Source: an uncultured Burkholderiales bacterium
Lineage (GTDB): Bacteria; Pseudomonadota; Gammaproteobacteria; Burkholderiales; Burkholderiaceae_C
Direction of reading: 5' to 3'
Assembly (NCBI GenBank): GCA_945952065.1
Contig: CAMFGY010000018.1
Coordinates: forward strand, 27,613-91,612
DNA length: 64,000 bases
Program-made: the position numbers and the translations under genes
Shown: one piece after another, positions 32,401 to 40,846 of the stretch
Layout of the letters: every line of letters starts with the position of its first letter
Position numbering within the stretch: the first letter of the stretch is position 1
The notes under the pieces: generated by a model
Databases searched by the model: none
What the model saw: only the letters and a program-made list of their open reading frames with translations
What the model was told of the DNA's origin: nothing

Positions 32401-33115
32401 CAACCTGGGCAATGTCTGGCGCATGGACATCGATGGGGTGCGTGAGCCCAAGAACGCCGCGCTGCTCTTGGCCACGGTAGAAAACGGAGATGGCAAGCCC
32501 CAACCCATCACCACAGTGCCGCAACTCACCAAGATTGACCAAAAGGGCTTCATCACCGCGGCGGTAGTGGTGGGAACCGGTCGGATGCTGGGGACTTCCG
32601 ATATGAGCGACAAAACCGTGCAAAGCATCTATGGCATTCGCGACAACCTGAGCGCCGAGGGTTTGGGCAAGGTCAGGTCGAGCTTGGTGCAACAAACCCT
32701 GAGCACGGTCAACTTGGGGTCCAACCGCACCATCAGCAAAAACGTCGTCGATTGGAGTAACAAAAATGGTTGGTTCCTGGATCTGCCCGATGCCGGCGAA
32801 CGGATCAACGTCAATATGCAGATGGTGGGCAGCACCTTGGTCGCGGGCTCCAATGTGCCTTTGAGTTTGGCGTCTTGCACCTCTGGCGACGGCTATGGTT
32901 GGCTCTACACCTTGGATGTGGCCAATGGTTCCAGTGTCAGCCAATACGCAGCCACCAAAGTGACCGGCTCCATGATTGCGGGCTTCACCGTGACCAGCAA
33001 GGGCGCCTTGACCACCCTCACCAAAAAGCCTTTGGTGAACATCAAAGTCGACCCCAAAAAGGTCTTCCTGGAGAAGGCCAACAAGACTTCTTGGCGGGAA
33101 GTCACGGGTCGCTGA
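29489..33115 (+). CDS. pilY1: Pilus tip adhesin and anti-retraction factor PilY1
   Basis: Very large secreted protein of 1208 residues. A signal peptide ends near GHAG (residue ~33). The N-terminal von Willebrand A-like part contains the MIDAS motif DDSGSM near residue 60, where a metal would bind, and the middle part has the vWA-typical ILATDGGWN. The C-terminal beta-propeller domain (about residue 740 on) starts with [28 protein letters not shown], the PilY1 hallmark. A [10 protein letters not shown] stretch near residue 690 looks like a calcium loop. In other species PilY1 caps the pilus, binds surfaces and counteracts PilT retraction. It ends the operon; a hairpin follows. Confidence 0.92.
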   Translation: [1208 protein letters not shown]

Positions 33116-33154
33116 AGACGCGCGGCTGTGCCCTGATTCACTGGGAAAAGTCAT

Positions 33155-33180
33155 GAACGGCCGCCGAAAAGCGGCCGTTC
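33155..33180 (+). terminator. Strong hairpin after pilY1
   Basis: GAACGGCCGC and GCGGCCGTTC form a perfect 10-bp stem with loop CGAAAA, 40 bases after the pilY1 stop. No run of T follows, so it is a probable but not classic terminator. Confidence 0.6.
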
Positions 33181-33253
33181 TGCATCAACCGAGTGTTTCC
33201 CCTATGATGTGCCTTTTTGGAAAACGGGCTGCGGGCCCGCCCGAACGAGGCTC

Positions 33254-34105
33254 ATGGCCCCCCATCCACATTCATCAAGCACTGGTTTGCATCACAGCGA
33301 AGCCCCGCCATTGATCGAGTTGCGCGACGTCAGCGTGGGCTACGGTGATCGGGTCATTCTTGAGCAGGTCAATCTGTCGGTGCCTCGCGGCAAGGTGTTG
33401 GCCTTGATCGGCACCTCCGGTGGCGGCAAAACCACCATGCTGCGGCTCTTGGGTCGGCAAATCCGCCCTATGAAGGGCCAGGTCTTTTTTGATGGGCAAG
33501 ACATCGCCCCCTTGGATGCCGACGCGCTCTATGCGGTGCGGCGTCGCATGGGCATGCTGTTCCAGTTTGGCGCTTTGTTCACCGATTTGTCGGTGTTTGA
33601 GAATGTGGCGTTCCCGTTGCGTGAACACACCCGCTTGCCGGAAGCCATGATTCGGGATTTGGTGCTGATGAAGCTCAATGCCGTGGGCTTGCGTGGTGCT
33701 CGCGACCTGATGCCCTCTGAGATCTCGGGTGGCATGGCGCGTCGCGTGGCCCTGGCCCGAGCGATTGCCTTGGACCCGGATCTGGTGCTCTATGACGAAC
33801 CGTTTGCCGGTTTGGACCCGATATCCTTGGGCGTGGCCGCTCGATTGATCCGAGATCTCAACGATGCGCTGGGCTTGACCAGCGTCATCGTGTCGCATGA
33901 TTTGCACGAGACCTTTGCGATTGCCGATGAGGTCGCGATGATTGCCAATGGGCGGGTGGTGGCGCAGGGCACGCCGGAACAACTGCGTCAGAGCCAGGAT
34001 CCCTTGGTTCGTCAGTTCGTGGGGGCCGAGCCCGAGGGGCCGGTGCATTTCCATCAGCCGGCCAGTCCGGTTGAGCAAGACTTTGGTTTGGGGCTGAGTG
34101 CATGA
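33254..34105 (+). CDS. mlaF: Phospholipid transport ATPase MlaF
   Basis: ATPase of the Mla system, which moves phospholipids between inner and outer membrane and keeps outer-leaflet asymmetry. At 283 residues it has Walker A GTSGGGKT, Q-loop MLFQFGALFTDLSVF (typical of MlaF), signature SGGMARR and Walker B LVLYDEPFAGLD. The ATG at 33254 is preceded by GAGG; the frame extends upstream to 33209 without support. A TATGAT -10-like hexamer at 33203-33208 is the only promoter hint ahead of the operon. Its stop overlaps the mlaE start by four bases. Confidence 0.93.
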   Translation: MAPHPHSSSTGLHHSEAPPLIELRDVSVGYGDRVILEQVNLSVPRGKVLALIGTSGGGKTTMLRLLGRQIRPMKGQVFFDGQDIAPLDADALYAVRRRMGMLFQFGALFTDLSVFENVAFPLREHTRLPEAMIRDLVLMKLNAVGLRGARDLMPSEISGGMARRVALARAIALDPDLVLYDEPFAGLDPISLGVAARLIRDLNDALGLTSVIVSHDLHETFAIADEVAMIANGRVVAQGTPEQLRQSQDPLVRQFVGAEPEGPVHFHQPASPVEQDFGLGLSA

Positions 34106-34881
34106 GGGAGTTGGCAGCCGCCACGGGGCGCAATCTGCGTTTGAAGCTGGTCGATATCGGCGCTTCGACGCGCTTGTTCCTGCAGATTCTGGCGCGCACG
34201 CCGCAGAGTCTGATGCGCTTTTCCCTGGTGCGTGATCAGATCTTTTTCCTCGGCAACCATTCCGTCTCATTGATTGGCGTGGCGGGCTTGTTTGTGGGCT
34301 TTGTGCTGGCGCTGCAGGGCTATTACACCTTGCAACGATATGGCTCGGCGGAAGCCGTCGGCCTGCTGGTGGCCCTGAGCCTGGTGCGCGAATTGGGGCC
34401 GGTGGTGGCGGCCCTGTTGTTTGCTGGCCGTGCGGGCACGTCCTTGACGGCCGAGATCGGCCTGATGAAGGCCGGCGAACAATTGACCGCCATGGAGATG
34501 ATGGCGGTGGACCCGGTGACCCGTGTGCTGGCGCCGCGCTTCTTGGGCGGTGTGATCGCCATGCCTTTGTTGGCGGGGCTGTTCTCGGCCATCGGCATCA
34601 TCGGCGGGTGGTTGGTGGCCGTCGTGTTGATTGGCATTGACGAAGGCGCGTTTTGGTCGCAAATGCAAGGCGGTGTGGATGTCTGGGCCGATGTGGGTAA
34701 CGGCTTTGTGAAGAGTTTTGTCTTTGGCGTGACGGTCAGCTTTGTGGCTTTGCTGCAAGGCTTCACCGCCAAGCCCACGCCCGAAGGCGTGGCGCAGGCG
34801 ACGACGCGCACCGTGGTGGCCGCTTCTTTGGCAGTCTTGGCACTCGACTTTGTGCTGACCGCCATGATGTTTTCTATTTAG
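34102..34881 (+). CDS. mlaE: Phospholipid transport permease MlaE
   Basis: Inner-membrane permease of the Mla complex, 259 residues, with five or so hydrophobic segments. Family motifs are VALSLVRELGPVVAALLFAG, AEIGLMKAGEQLTAMEMM and PRFLGGVIAMPLL. It binds MlaF on the cytoplasmic side and the MlaD ring on the periplasmic side. The start ATG overlaps the mlaF stop. Confidence 0.94.
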   Translation: MRELAAATGRNLRLKLVDIGASTRLFLQILARTPQSLMRFSLVRDQIFFLGNHSVSLIGVAGLFVGFVLALQGYYTLQRYGSAEAVGLLVALSLVRELGPVVAALLFAGRAGTSLTAEIGLMKAGEQLTAMEMMAVDPVTRVLAPRFLGGVIAMPLLAGLFSAIGIIGGWLVAVVLIGIDEGAFWSQMQGGVDVWADVGNGFVKSFVFGVTVSFVALLQGFTAKPTPEGVAQATTRTVVAASLAVLALDFVLTAMMFSI

Positions 34882-34902
34882 TCTTGAGATTCGGAGAAAA
34901 GC

Positions 34903-35394
34903 ATGCAACAAGCCTCGAGGCATGATGCGGCGGTGGGTTTCTTTGTGCTGCTGGGCGGCGCAGCCCTGTTGTTCCTGGCCTTGAAGGCCGGTAATTTGCT
35001 GAGCCTGAACTTTGATGAGACCTATTTGGTCAGCGCCAAATTCGACAATATCGGTGGACTGAAGGCGAGGGCTGCCGTCAAGAGCGCGGGTGTCGTGGTC
35101 GGCCGGGTTGAATCGATTGTGTTTGATGACAAGAGCTATCAGGCCAAGGTGACGATCAGCTTGAACAAAAAAGTGGTCTTCCCCAAAGACAGCTCGGCCA
35201 AGATTTTGACCGCCGGCTTGTTGGGCGAGCAGTACATCGGTTTGGAAGCCGGTGGGGATGAAAAGAACTTGGCGGCGGGAGACAGCATCAAGCAGACCCA
35301 GTCGGCGGTGGTGCTGGAAAACCTGATCGGACAGTTCCTCTACAACAAGGCGGCAGACACGGGCTCTGCGCCCGCAGGTGAAGCCAAACCATGA
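34903..35394 (+). CDS. mlaD: Phospholipid-binding MCE protein MlaD
   Basis: Membrane-anchored MCE-domain protein of 163 residues. One N-terminal helix (about 10-25) is followed by the MCE fold with ARFDNIGGLK-like AKFDNIGGLKARAAVKSAGV and the ILTAGLLGEQYIGLEAGG segment. MlaD forms a hexameric ring that carries lipids between MlaC and MlaE. Its stop overlaps the start of mlaA. Confidence 0.94.
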   Translation: MQQASRHDAAVGFFVLLGGAALLFLALKAGNLLSLNFDETYLVSAKFDNIGGLKARAAVKSAGVVVGRVESIVFDDKSYQAKVTISLNKKVVFPKDSSAKILTAGLLGEQYIGLEAGGDEKNLAAGDSIKQTQSAVVLENLIGQFLYNKAADTGSAPAGEAKP

Positions 35395-36164
35395 TGAGCA
35401 AGACCCATGCCTTGACAGTCGGGCGTTGGCTGCTGCTGTCCAGTCTGTTGGCCCTGCTGAGTGCCTGTGCCAGCATTCGCGGCCCGGGCCCTCAGGGCCA
35501 GAAGCTCGATCCTTGGGAATCCTGGAATCGCAAGGTTTTCGCCTTCAATGACTCGCTGGATGAGCATGTCTTGCGCCCGGTCGCGACCGTTTACAGCGAC
35601 TTGGTGCCCGCACCCATCCGCCAGTCGGTGGACAATTTCTTCAACAACATCGGCGACGCTTGGTCGGCCATCAACCTGATGCTGCAAGGGCGCCCCAGGG
35701 CCAGTGTGGAGCAGGGCATGCGCTTTGTCTTTAACTCCACCTTGGGCTTTGCCGGTTTCATTGATATCTCCACCGAAATCGGCCTGGAACGCAAGAGCGA
35801 AGACATGGGCAAAACCTTTGGCCGCTGGGGTACGGGCACCGGGGCCTACATCGTTTGGCCATTTTTCGGCCCGTCGTCGGTGCGTGACACCTTGGCCATG
35901 CCTTTCGACTGGGCAGCCTCGCCCGCGCTACTCTTTCACGATGGCAACAGCAAGCTGGGCATCTTCAGCCTGAAGACCATCAATGCGCGGGCCAATTTCC
36001 TGCGCGCCAGCAGCATGCTGGAAGGGATCGCGCTGGACAAGTACACCTTCTATCGTGATGCCTATCTTCAGCGTCGTGGCAGTTTCAGCGACGACGAAGA
36101 ATTTGAGGTGCTGGTGCCTGAAACCACGCCTGCTGAGAAAAGCAGCCCACAGGCCGGTCCTTGA
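35391..36164 (+). CDS. mlaA: Outer-membrane lipoprotein MlaA (VacJ)
   Basis: Lipoprotein of 257 residues that removes misplaced phospholipids from the outer leaflet. Signal with lipobox LLSAC (Cys near 26), then the VacJ core: DPWESWNRKVFAFND, PAPIRQSVDNFFNNIGD, TLGFAGFIDISTEIGL and GRWGTGTGAYIVWPFFGPSSVRD. In E. coli mlaA is at a separate locus; here it sits inside the operon between mlaD and mlaC, the common betaproteobacterial layout. A second ATG at 35394 is also possible. Confidence 0.94.
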   Translation: MMSKTHALTVGRWLLLSSLLALLSACASIRGPGPQGQKLDPWESWNRKVFAFNDSLDEHVLRPVATVYSDLVPAPIRQSVDNFFNNIGDAWSAINLMLQGRPRASVEQGMRFVFNSTLGFAGFIDISTEIGLERKSEDMGKTFGRWGTGTGAYIVWPFFGPSSVRDTLAMPFDWAASPALLFHDGNSKLGIFSLKTINARANFLRASSMLEGIALDKYTFYRDAYLQRRGSFSDDEEFEVLVPETTPAEKSSPQAGP

Positions 36165-36254
36165 CGGGACTCCCCCTTGCGGGTGTGAACCCAAGCCCGA
36201 GTGCCTGCGTTGCTAGGCTCATGCTCCGGCTTTTCAACCATAGGAATTGAATTC

Positions 36255-36896
36255 ATGAACGCATCCAAGCGACACCTGATGAAGGGCCTGTTGGCCTTGG
36301 CCATGGCTTGGTCCGCCGCCTCGCCAGCCCTGGCGGCTGATGCCAGCGCCCCTGATTTGCTGATTCGCCAACTCTCTTTGGAGACGATTGAAGCAGTCAA
36401 GGCCGACAAGGCCATCCAAGCAGGTGATCTGCAAAAAATCATCAACTTGGTGGACACCAAGGTGATGCCTTACATCAACTTCAAACGCATGACCCAGTCC
36501 GCCGTGGGGCGCTTTTGGCGCCAAGCCACGCCGGAGCAGCAAAAGCGTTTGCAAGATGAGTTCAAGACCCTGTTGGTGCGCACCTACGCAGGCGCGCTCA
36601 CCCAGGTGAAGGACCAGACCATCGCGCTCAAGCCCCTGCGGGCAGCGCCCGGCGAGACTGAGGTGGTGGTGCGGACCGAGATCCGCGGCAAAGGTGATCC
36701 GATCCAGCTCGACTACCGCCTGGAAAAAGACGGTGCCGAGTGGCGCATTTATGACGTCAATGTGCTGGGCATCTGGCTGGCTGATCAGTACCGCAACAGC
36801 TTTGCGCAAGAAATTGGCGCCAATGGCATTGATGGCTTGATCAAGACCTTGGTTGAGAAAAACCAAAAGGCTGGCAGCGCGCCGGCCAAGTCTTGA
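36255..36896 (+). CDS. mlaC: Periplasmic phospholipid carrier MlaC
   Basis: Soluble periplasmic lipid shuttle of 213 residues between MlaA and MlaFEDB. The signal peptide ends SPALAA|DAS near residue 28. Family motifs are VMPYINFKRMTQSAVGRFWRQA and the C-terminal YDVNVLGIWLADQYRNSFAQEI. The ATG at 36255 has AGGAAT ahead of it; upstream in-frame ATGs lack family support. Confidence 0.93.
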   Translation: MNASKRHLMKGLLALAMAWSAASPALAADASAPDLLIRQLSLETIEAVKADKAIQAGDLQKIINLVDTKVMPYINFKRMTQSAVGRFWRQATPEQQKRLQDEFKTLLVRTYAGALTQVKDQTIALKPLRAAPGETEVVVRTEIRGKGDPIQLDYRLEKDGAEWRIYDVNVLGIWLADQYRNSFAQEIGANGIDGLIKTLVEKNQKAGSAPAKS

Positions 36897-36910
36897 GCTT
36901 GAACTCGGTG

Positions 36911-37249
36911 ATGGCCATGAGTGGCAAGGACAGCATGTTGAGAATGCCGGCTTGCGTGCGCATGGCCGAAGCGCCGGCACTTTGGGCCCAGATGCAACTG
37001 GGCTTGCGCGCTGAAGCGGCGCAGGTGCGCAGTGCGGCGGGCGCCGAGTTGCGCATCAACGCTGCGGACTTGCAGCAGTTTGATTCCTCGGTGCTGACCT
37101 TGTTGCTCAGCGCTGCCCGTTTGTGCGCCAGCGAGGGCGTGCGTTTGCAGGTCTGCCAAGTCCCGGCCAAACTTCAAGAGTTGGCGCGGGTCTATGGCGT
37201 GGCTGAACTGCTGTGGCCGGAGTTGCCGCAGGCGGCGATCAAAGCCTGA
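36911..37249 (+). CDS. mlaB: STAS-domain protein MlaB
   Basis: Small cytoplasmic STAS protein of about 112 residues that stabilises the MlaF ATPase. The STAS core reads ELRINAADLQQFDSSVLTLLLSAAR, with the conserved Ser pair, then VPAKLQELARVYGV. The start is unsure: a TTG at 36893 overlaps the mlaC stop, and ATGs at 36911 and 36917 are in frame. It closes the mlaFEDACB operon. Confidence 0.88.
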   Translation: MAMSGKDSMLRMPACVRMAEAPALWAQMQLGLRAEAAQVRSAAGAELRINAADLQQFDSSVLTLLLSAARLCASEGVRLQVCQVPAKLQELARVYGVAELLWPELPQAAIKA

Positions 37250-37269
37250 TCGTGCGAGGTGGCCGCGGG

Positions 37270-37296
37270 GCAGGCCGCCTGGCGGCCTGTGCTTTT
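37270..37296 (+). terminator. Terminator-like hairpin after mlaB
   Basis: CAGGCCGC and GCGGCCTG (37271-37289) form an 8-bp stem with loop CTG, followed by TGCTTTT. It likely ends the mla operon. Confidence 0.65.
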
Positions 37297-37300
37297 GGCC

Positions 37301-37352
37301 GGCCTGAACGGTTGGTCTAAACGGCCGGTCTAAACGACCTGCCTAAACGACC
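37301..37352. repeat. Four tandem 13-base repeats
   Basis: Units GGTCTAAACGGCC (37314), GGTCTAAACGACC (37327) and TGCCTAAACGACC (37340) follow each other exactly, and a degenerate unit GGCCTGAACGGTT (9/13) precedes them at 37301. They fill the space between convergent mlaB and hexR and end three bases before the hexR stop. Confidence 0.85.
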
Positions 37353-37355
37353 CGC

Positions 37356-38219
37356 TCACACATAGCGTTTGCCACGCAGGTTTTTCTTGATTTCCTGCAG
37401 CATGGGGCGCAGGTTTTGTCCCAGCTTCAAGGCCACGCCGGTGGTCAAAATGTCCACCGCCATCAGATGCAGCAGCCGCGACACCATGGGGCTGTAACGG
37501 TCAAAGTCCTCGGGGTGGTCCACCGCCAACAAGACCTGGCCCGGGCTTTGACCCAGTGCGGCCAGCGGTGAGCCGCTGGCGGTGATGATGATGGTGGTCG
37601 CCCCTTTTTTGCGGGCGATTTCGGCGGCGTCCAAGAGATCGCGGCTGCGCCCAGAATTGCTGATGACCACGGCGCAATCCCCTGGCTGCAACATGGTCGC
37701 GCTCATCAATTGCACATGGCCGTCGCTGCAGGCGGCGGTGTTGATGCCCAAGCGAAAGAACTTGTGTTGCGCATCCTGGGCCACGATGCCCGAGTTGCCG
37801 ACACCATAGAACTCAATGCGCCGGTGGTTGCGGGCCGCTTCTGACAAGGCGTGGATGGCCACGTCAAAGGCATGGCTGGCGGCATCATTGCGGTAATGCA
37901 GCAGGGCCGCAACCGCGTTGTCGACCACCTTGACGATCAAGTCCGCAGGCTTTTCGTCTTCATCCACCGCGCGGTGCACAAAGGGCACGCCTTCGTTGAC
38001 GCTGCCGGCCAGCTTGCGCTTGAAGTCGGTCAGGCCGTCATAGCCAACGCTGCGGCAAAAACGCACCACCGTGGGCTTGGATACATGGGCACGGTCGGCC
38101 AATTCACTGACCGGCAGATTGGCAAAGGCGCGCGCATCGTTCAGCAGCAGCTTGGCGACGCGCTGTTCGGCCGGCGGCAAGGCCGGAATGGCGGCTTTGA
38201 CGCGTTCCAGAATGCTCAC
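37356..38219 (-). CDS. hexR: RpiR-family regulator, HexR type
   Basis: Transcription regulator of 287 residues with an N-terminal RpiR helix-turn-helix (LADRAHVSKPTVVRFCRSVGYDGLTDFKRKLA, about residues 38-70) and a C-terminal SIS sugar-phosphate domain (FYGVGNSGIVAQDA and VISNSGRSRDLLDAA). HexR proteins repress central sugar genes and are released by 2-keto-3-deoxy-6-phosphogluconate. The GTG start at 38219 overlaps the zwf stop by four bases, so it is coupled to zwf. The frame is open far upstream inside zwf; those residues are not real. A candidate operator lies ahead of zwf. Confidence 0.87.
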   Translation of the reverse strand: MSILERVKAAIPALPPAEQRVAKLLLNDARAFANLPVSELADRAHVSKPTVVRFCRSVGYDGLTDFKRKLAGSVNEGVPFVHRAVDEDEKPADLIVKVVDNAVAALLHYRNDAASHAFDVAIHALSEAARNHRRIEFYGVGNSGIVAQDAQHKFFRLGINTAACSDGHVQLMSATMLQPGDCAVVISNSGRSRDLLDAAEIARKKGATTIIITASGSPLAALGQSPGQVLLAVDHPEDFDRYSPMVSRLLHLMAVDILTTGVALKLGQNLRPMLQEIKKNLRGKRYV

Positions 38220-39661
38220 TGTTCTTCCGCCCAGGCAAAGCCATCGCGTGCCACCAGGGCGCTGGCCGCAGCCGGACCCCAGGAGCCGGCGTTGTAGGGG
38301 CGAGGGCCTGTGCTGTCTTGAGCCCAGGCATCCAGAATCGGCTCCACCCAGCGCCAAGCTTGCTCTTGCTCATCGCTGCGCACGAACAAGTTCAGGCGGC
38401 CGGCAATCGCATCCAACAGCAGGCGCTCGTATGCGCCGACGCGGTTGGTGGCAAAGGCTTTGTCGAAGTCCAGGTCCAGCGAAACCGGCGTCAGGGCTTC
38501 GCCGTGAGCACCGCCCTTGGCCGCGAGCAATTGCAACTCCAGCCCGTCTTCCGGCTGCAGCTTGATCACCAAGCGGTTGGCGCGATTGGTGCCCGGGAAA
38601 ATCGGGTGCGGCACTTCGCGGAAATTGATGACGATTTGCGCATCACGCGCCGCCAAGCGCTTGCCCGTGCGCAGGTAGAAGGGCACACCGGCCCAACGCC
38701 AGTTCTGCACCTCGGTGCGCAGCGCCACAAAGGTTTCGCAGGGGCTGTTTTCGGGAACCTTGGCTTCGTCCAGATAGCCGTTCACGAGCGAGCCCCCCAC
38801 GGTGCCGGCGCGGTACTGGCCGCGCACCACATCGCGCGCCACGGTCTCGGCGGTGAAGGGCTTGAGCGAGCGCAAGACCTTGAGCTTTTCGTCGCGAATC
38901 GCGTCGGCGTCATTGGTTGAAGGCGGCTCCATGGCAATCATGGTGAGCAATTGCAGCGCATGGTTTTGAATCATGTCGCGCAGCGCGCCGGTGCCGTCGT
39001 AGAAGCCGCCGCGGGTGCCCACACCGAGTTCTTCGGCCAGGGTGATCTGGATATTGGCAATGCTTTCGCGACGCCACAACGGCTCGAACAAGGCGTTGCC
39101 AAAGCGCAGCGCCATCAGGTTTTGCACCGAAGGCTTGCCCAGGTAATGGTCGATGCGGAAGGCCTGCTCTTCCTTGAAGACCGAGCGCACCACACGGTTG
39201 ATTTCCTGCGCGCTGGCCAGGTCATGGCCGAGCGGTTTTTCCAGCACCACACGCACCCGGTCTTCATTCAGGCCGACGGCGCCCAACTGCTGGCAGATCT
39301 GGGTGAACAAATGCGGGCTGGTCGCCAGGTACAGCACCACGGTTTCGGCTTGGCGCTCGTCCAGCCAGTCTTTCAGGCGCTGGTAATGCTCGGGCTGGGA
39401 GAGATCCATGCGGCGGTAATGGATCAGCGCCGCAAAGCGTTCGAACTCTTCGTCATTGGGGCGCTTGGAGCCATCGACCTCGCGGAAGCGCTCTTTCAGC
39501 CACTCACGGTAACGCTCGTCGCTGTTGTCGTCACGGGCCACCGCCAGAATCCGGCCACCGGCGGGCAGCTTGCCGTGTCGAAAGGCCTGGAACAGCGCCG
39601 GCATCAGCTTTCTCCAAGTGAGATCACCAGTGCCGCCAAAGAAAACGAGATCGAAAGACAT
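38216..39661 (-). CDS. zwf: Glucose-6-phosphate 1-dehydrogenase
   Basis: Oxidises glucose 6-phosphate to 6-phosphogluconolactone with NAD(P), the entry to the pentose phosphate and Entner-Doudoroff routes. 481 residues, normal length. The nucleotide motif is FGGTGDLTWRKLMPAL at the N-terminus, and the substrate/active-site motif is RIDHYLGKPSVQNLMALRF near residue 165. It is transcribed away from tal and is the first gene of zwf-hexR. Confidence 0.95.
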   Translation of the reverse strand: MSFDLVFFGGTGDLTWRKLMPALFQAFRHGKLPAGGRILAVARDDNSDERYREWLKERFREVDGSKRPNDEEFERFAALIHYRRMDLSQPEHYQRLKDWLDERQAETVVLYLATSPHLFTQICQQLGAVGLNEDRVRVVLEKPLGHDLASAQEINRVVRSVFKEEQAFRIDHYLGKPSVQNLMALRFGNALFEPLWRRESIANIQITLAEELGVGTRGGFYDGTGALRDMIQNHALQLLTMIAMEPPSTNDADAIRDEKLKVLRSLKPFTAETVARDVVRGQYRAGTVGGSLVNGYLDEAKVPENSPCETFVALRTEVQNWRWAGVPFYLRTGKRLAARDAQIVINFREVPHPIFPGTNRANRLVIKLQPEDGLELQLLAAKGGAHGEALTPVSLDLDFDKAFATNRVGAYERLLLDAIAGRLNLFVRSDEQEQAWRWVEPILDAWAQDSTGPRPYNAGSWGPAAASALVARDGFAWAEEQ

Positions 39662-39705
39662 GGAGTGCGCCCTGTTGCGGTTCAGCAGAAAAAATGAACC
39701 CTTGA

Positions 39706-39720
39706 TGTAACAAAGTTTCT
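39706..39720. promoter_or_regulatory. Candidate HexR operator between zwf and tal
   Basis: TGTAACAAAGTTTCT is an imperfect palindrome: TGTAAC, AAA, then 4/6 of GTTACA. HexR sites, as I recall them, are TGTAA-N5-TTACA-like. It lies 45 bases before zwf and about 177 before tal, within the divergent regulatory region 39662-39896. Confidence 0.45.
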
Positions 39721-39896
39721 GGAATTATGATGCATGAGTTTCGTCGATCGGTCAATGCGCCGGGCTTTTTTTGCGCCGCTCATGGGGGTTTGCGCGGACT
39801 TGAGCCTGTAACCCGCATCAAAGACCTGGGCGAGTGGGGCTGCGCCAGAGCGGTTCTAATGGAGGTTTGAATCGCTTTTTCTGGAGTAGTGCTGTG

Positions 39897-40841
39897 ATGA
39901 ATCAACTCGATCAACTCAAGACCCTGACCACGGTGGTGGCCGACACCGGCAATTTTCTGCAACTGGCCCAGTTTGCGCCGCGGGATGCCACCACCAACCC
40001 TTCCTTGATTCTGAAGGCGGTGCAGTCGCCCGATTACGCGCCCTTGCTCAGCGACACCGTGGCCGCCCACAAGGGCTTGGCGCTGGATGAAGTGGTCGAC
40101 CGGGTGCTGGTGCGCTTCGGCCTGGAAATTTTGAAGGTCGTGCCCGGTCGCGTGTCGACCGAAGTGGATGCACGCCTGAGCTTTGACAAGGCCGCCACGT
40201 TGCTGCGTGCGCGCCGCATCATCGGCCTGTATGAGGCCGCCGGCATCTCGCGCGAACGCGTGCTGATCAAGATTGCCTCCACCTGGGAAGGCATCCAAGC
40301 CGCCGCGGAGTTGGAGCGCGAAGGCATTCATTGCAACCTGACTCTGCTGTTCTCTTTCTGCCAAGCGGTGGCTTGCGGCGAGGCCGGCATCCAGCTGATT
40401 TCGCCCTTCGTGGGCCGCATCTACGACTGGTACAAAAAGAGCGCCGGCAGTGCCTGGGATGAGGCCGCCCAAGCCGGTGTCAACGATCCCGGCGTCAAGT
40501 CGGTCACGCAGATCTTCAATTACTACAAAAAGCATGGCATCCGCACCGAGGTGATGGGCGCGAGCTTCCGCAATATCGGCCAGATCCAAGCCTTGGCCGG
40601 TTGCGATCTCTTGACCATCAGCCCTGATTTGCTGGCCCAGTTGCAGGCCCAGACCGCGCCTTTGACGCGCGCACTCGACGCGGCAGCCGCCAGCGCTTTG
40701 GACCTGCCCAAGGTTTCTTTCGATGAAGCGGGCTTCCGCTTTGCCCTCAACCAGGATGCGATGGCCACCGAGAAGCTGGCCGAAGGCATCCGCCTGTTTG
40801 CCGTCGACTCGGCCAAGCTGGATCAGATGATTGTGAGTTGA
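39897..40841 (+). CDS. tal: Transaldolase
   Basis: Transaldolase B-type enzyme of 314 residues, moving a dihydroxyacetone unit between sedoheptulose 7-phosphate and glyceraldehyde 3-phosphate. The Schiff-base lysine lies in [11 protein letters not shown] (about residue 129), and the family motifs DATTNPSLI and [12 protein letters not shown] are present. The ATG at 39897 follows GGAG; a GTG directly before it is also usable. pgi follows with its start six bases after the stop. Confidence 0.94.
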   Translation: MNQLDQLKTLTTVVADTGNFLQLAQFAPRDATTNPSLILKAVQSPDYAPLLSDTVAAHKGLALDEVVDRVLVRFGLEILKVVPGRVSTEVDARLSFDKAATLLRARRIIGLYEAAGISRERVLIKIASTWEGIQAAAELEREGIHCNLTLLFSFCQAVACGEAGIQLISPFVGRIYDWYKKSAGSAWDEAAQAGVNDPGVKSVTQIFNYYKKHGIRTEVMGASFRNIGQIQALAGCDLLTISPDLLAQLQAQTAPLTRALDAAAASALDLPKVSFDEAGFRFALNQDAMATEKLAEGIRLFAVDSAKLDQMIVS

Positions 40842-40846
40842 TTGAT

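Noticed and set aside
30974..33154. Long minus-strand frames opposite pilY1
   Set aside because: PilY1 motifs run uninterrupted on the plus strand; the antisense frames show no domain.
33231..33240. GCGGGCCCGC palindrome ahead of mlaF
   Set aside because: Too short and GC-rich to separate from chance; not in a terminator context.
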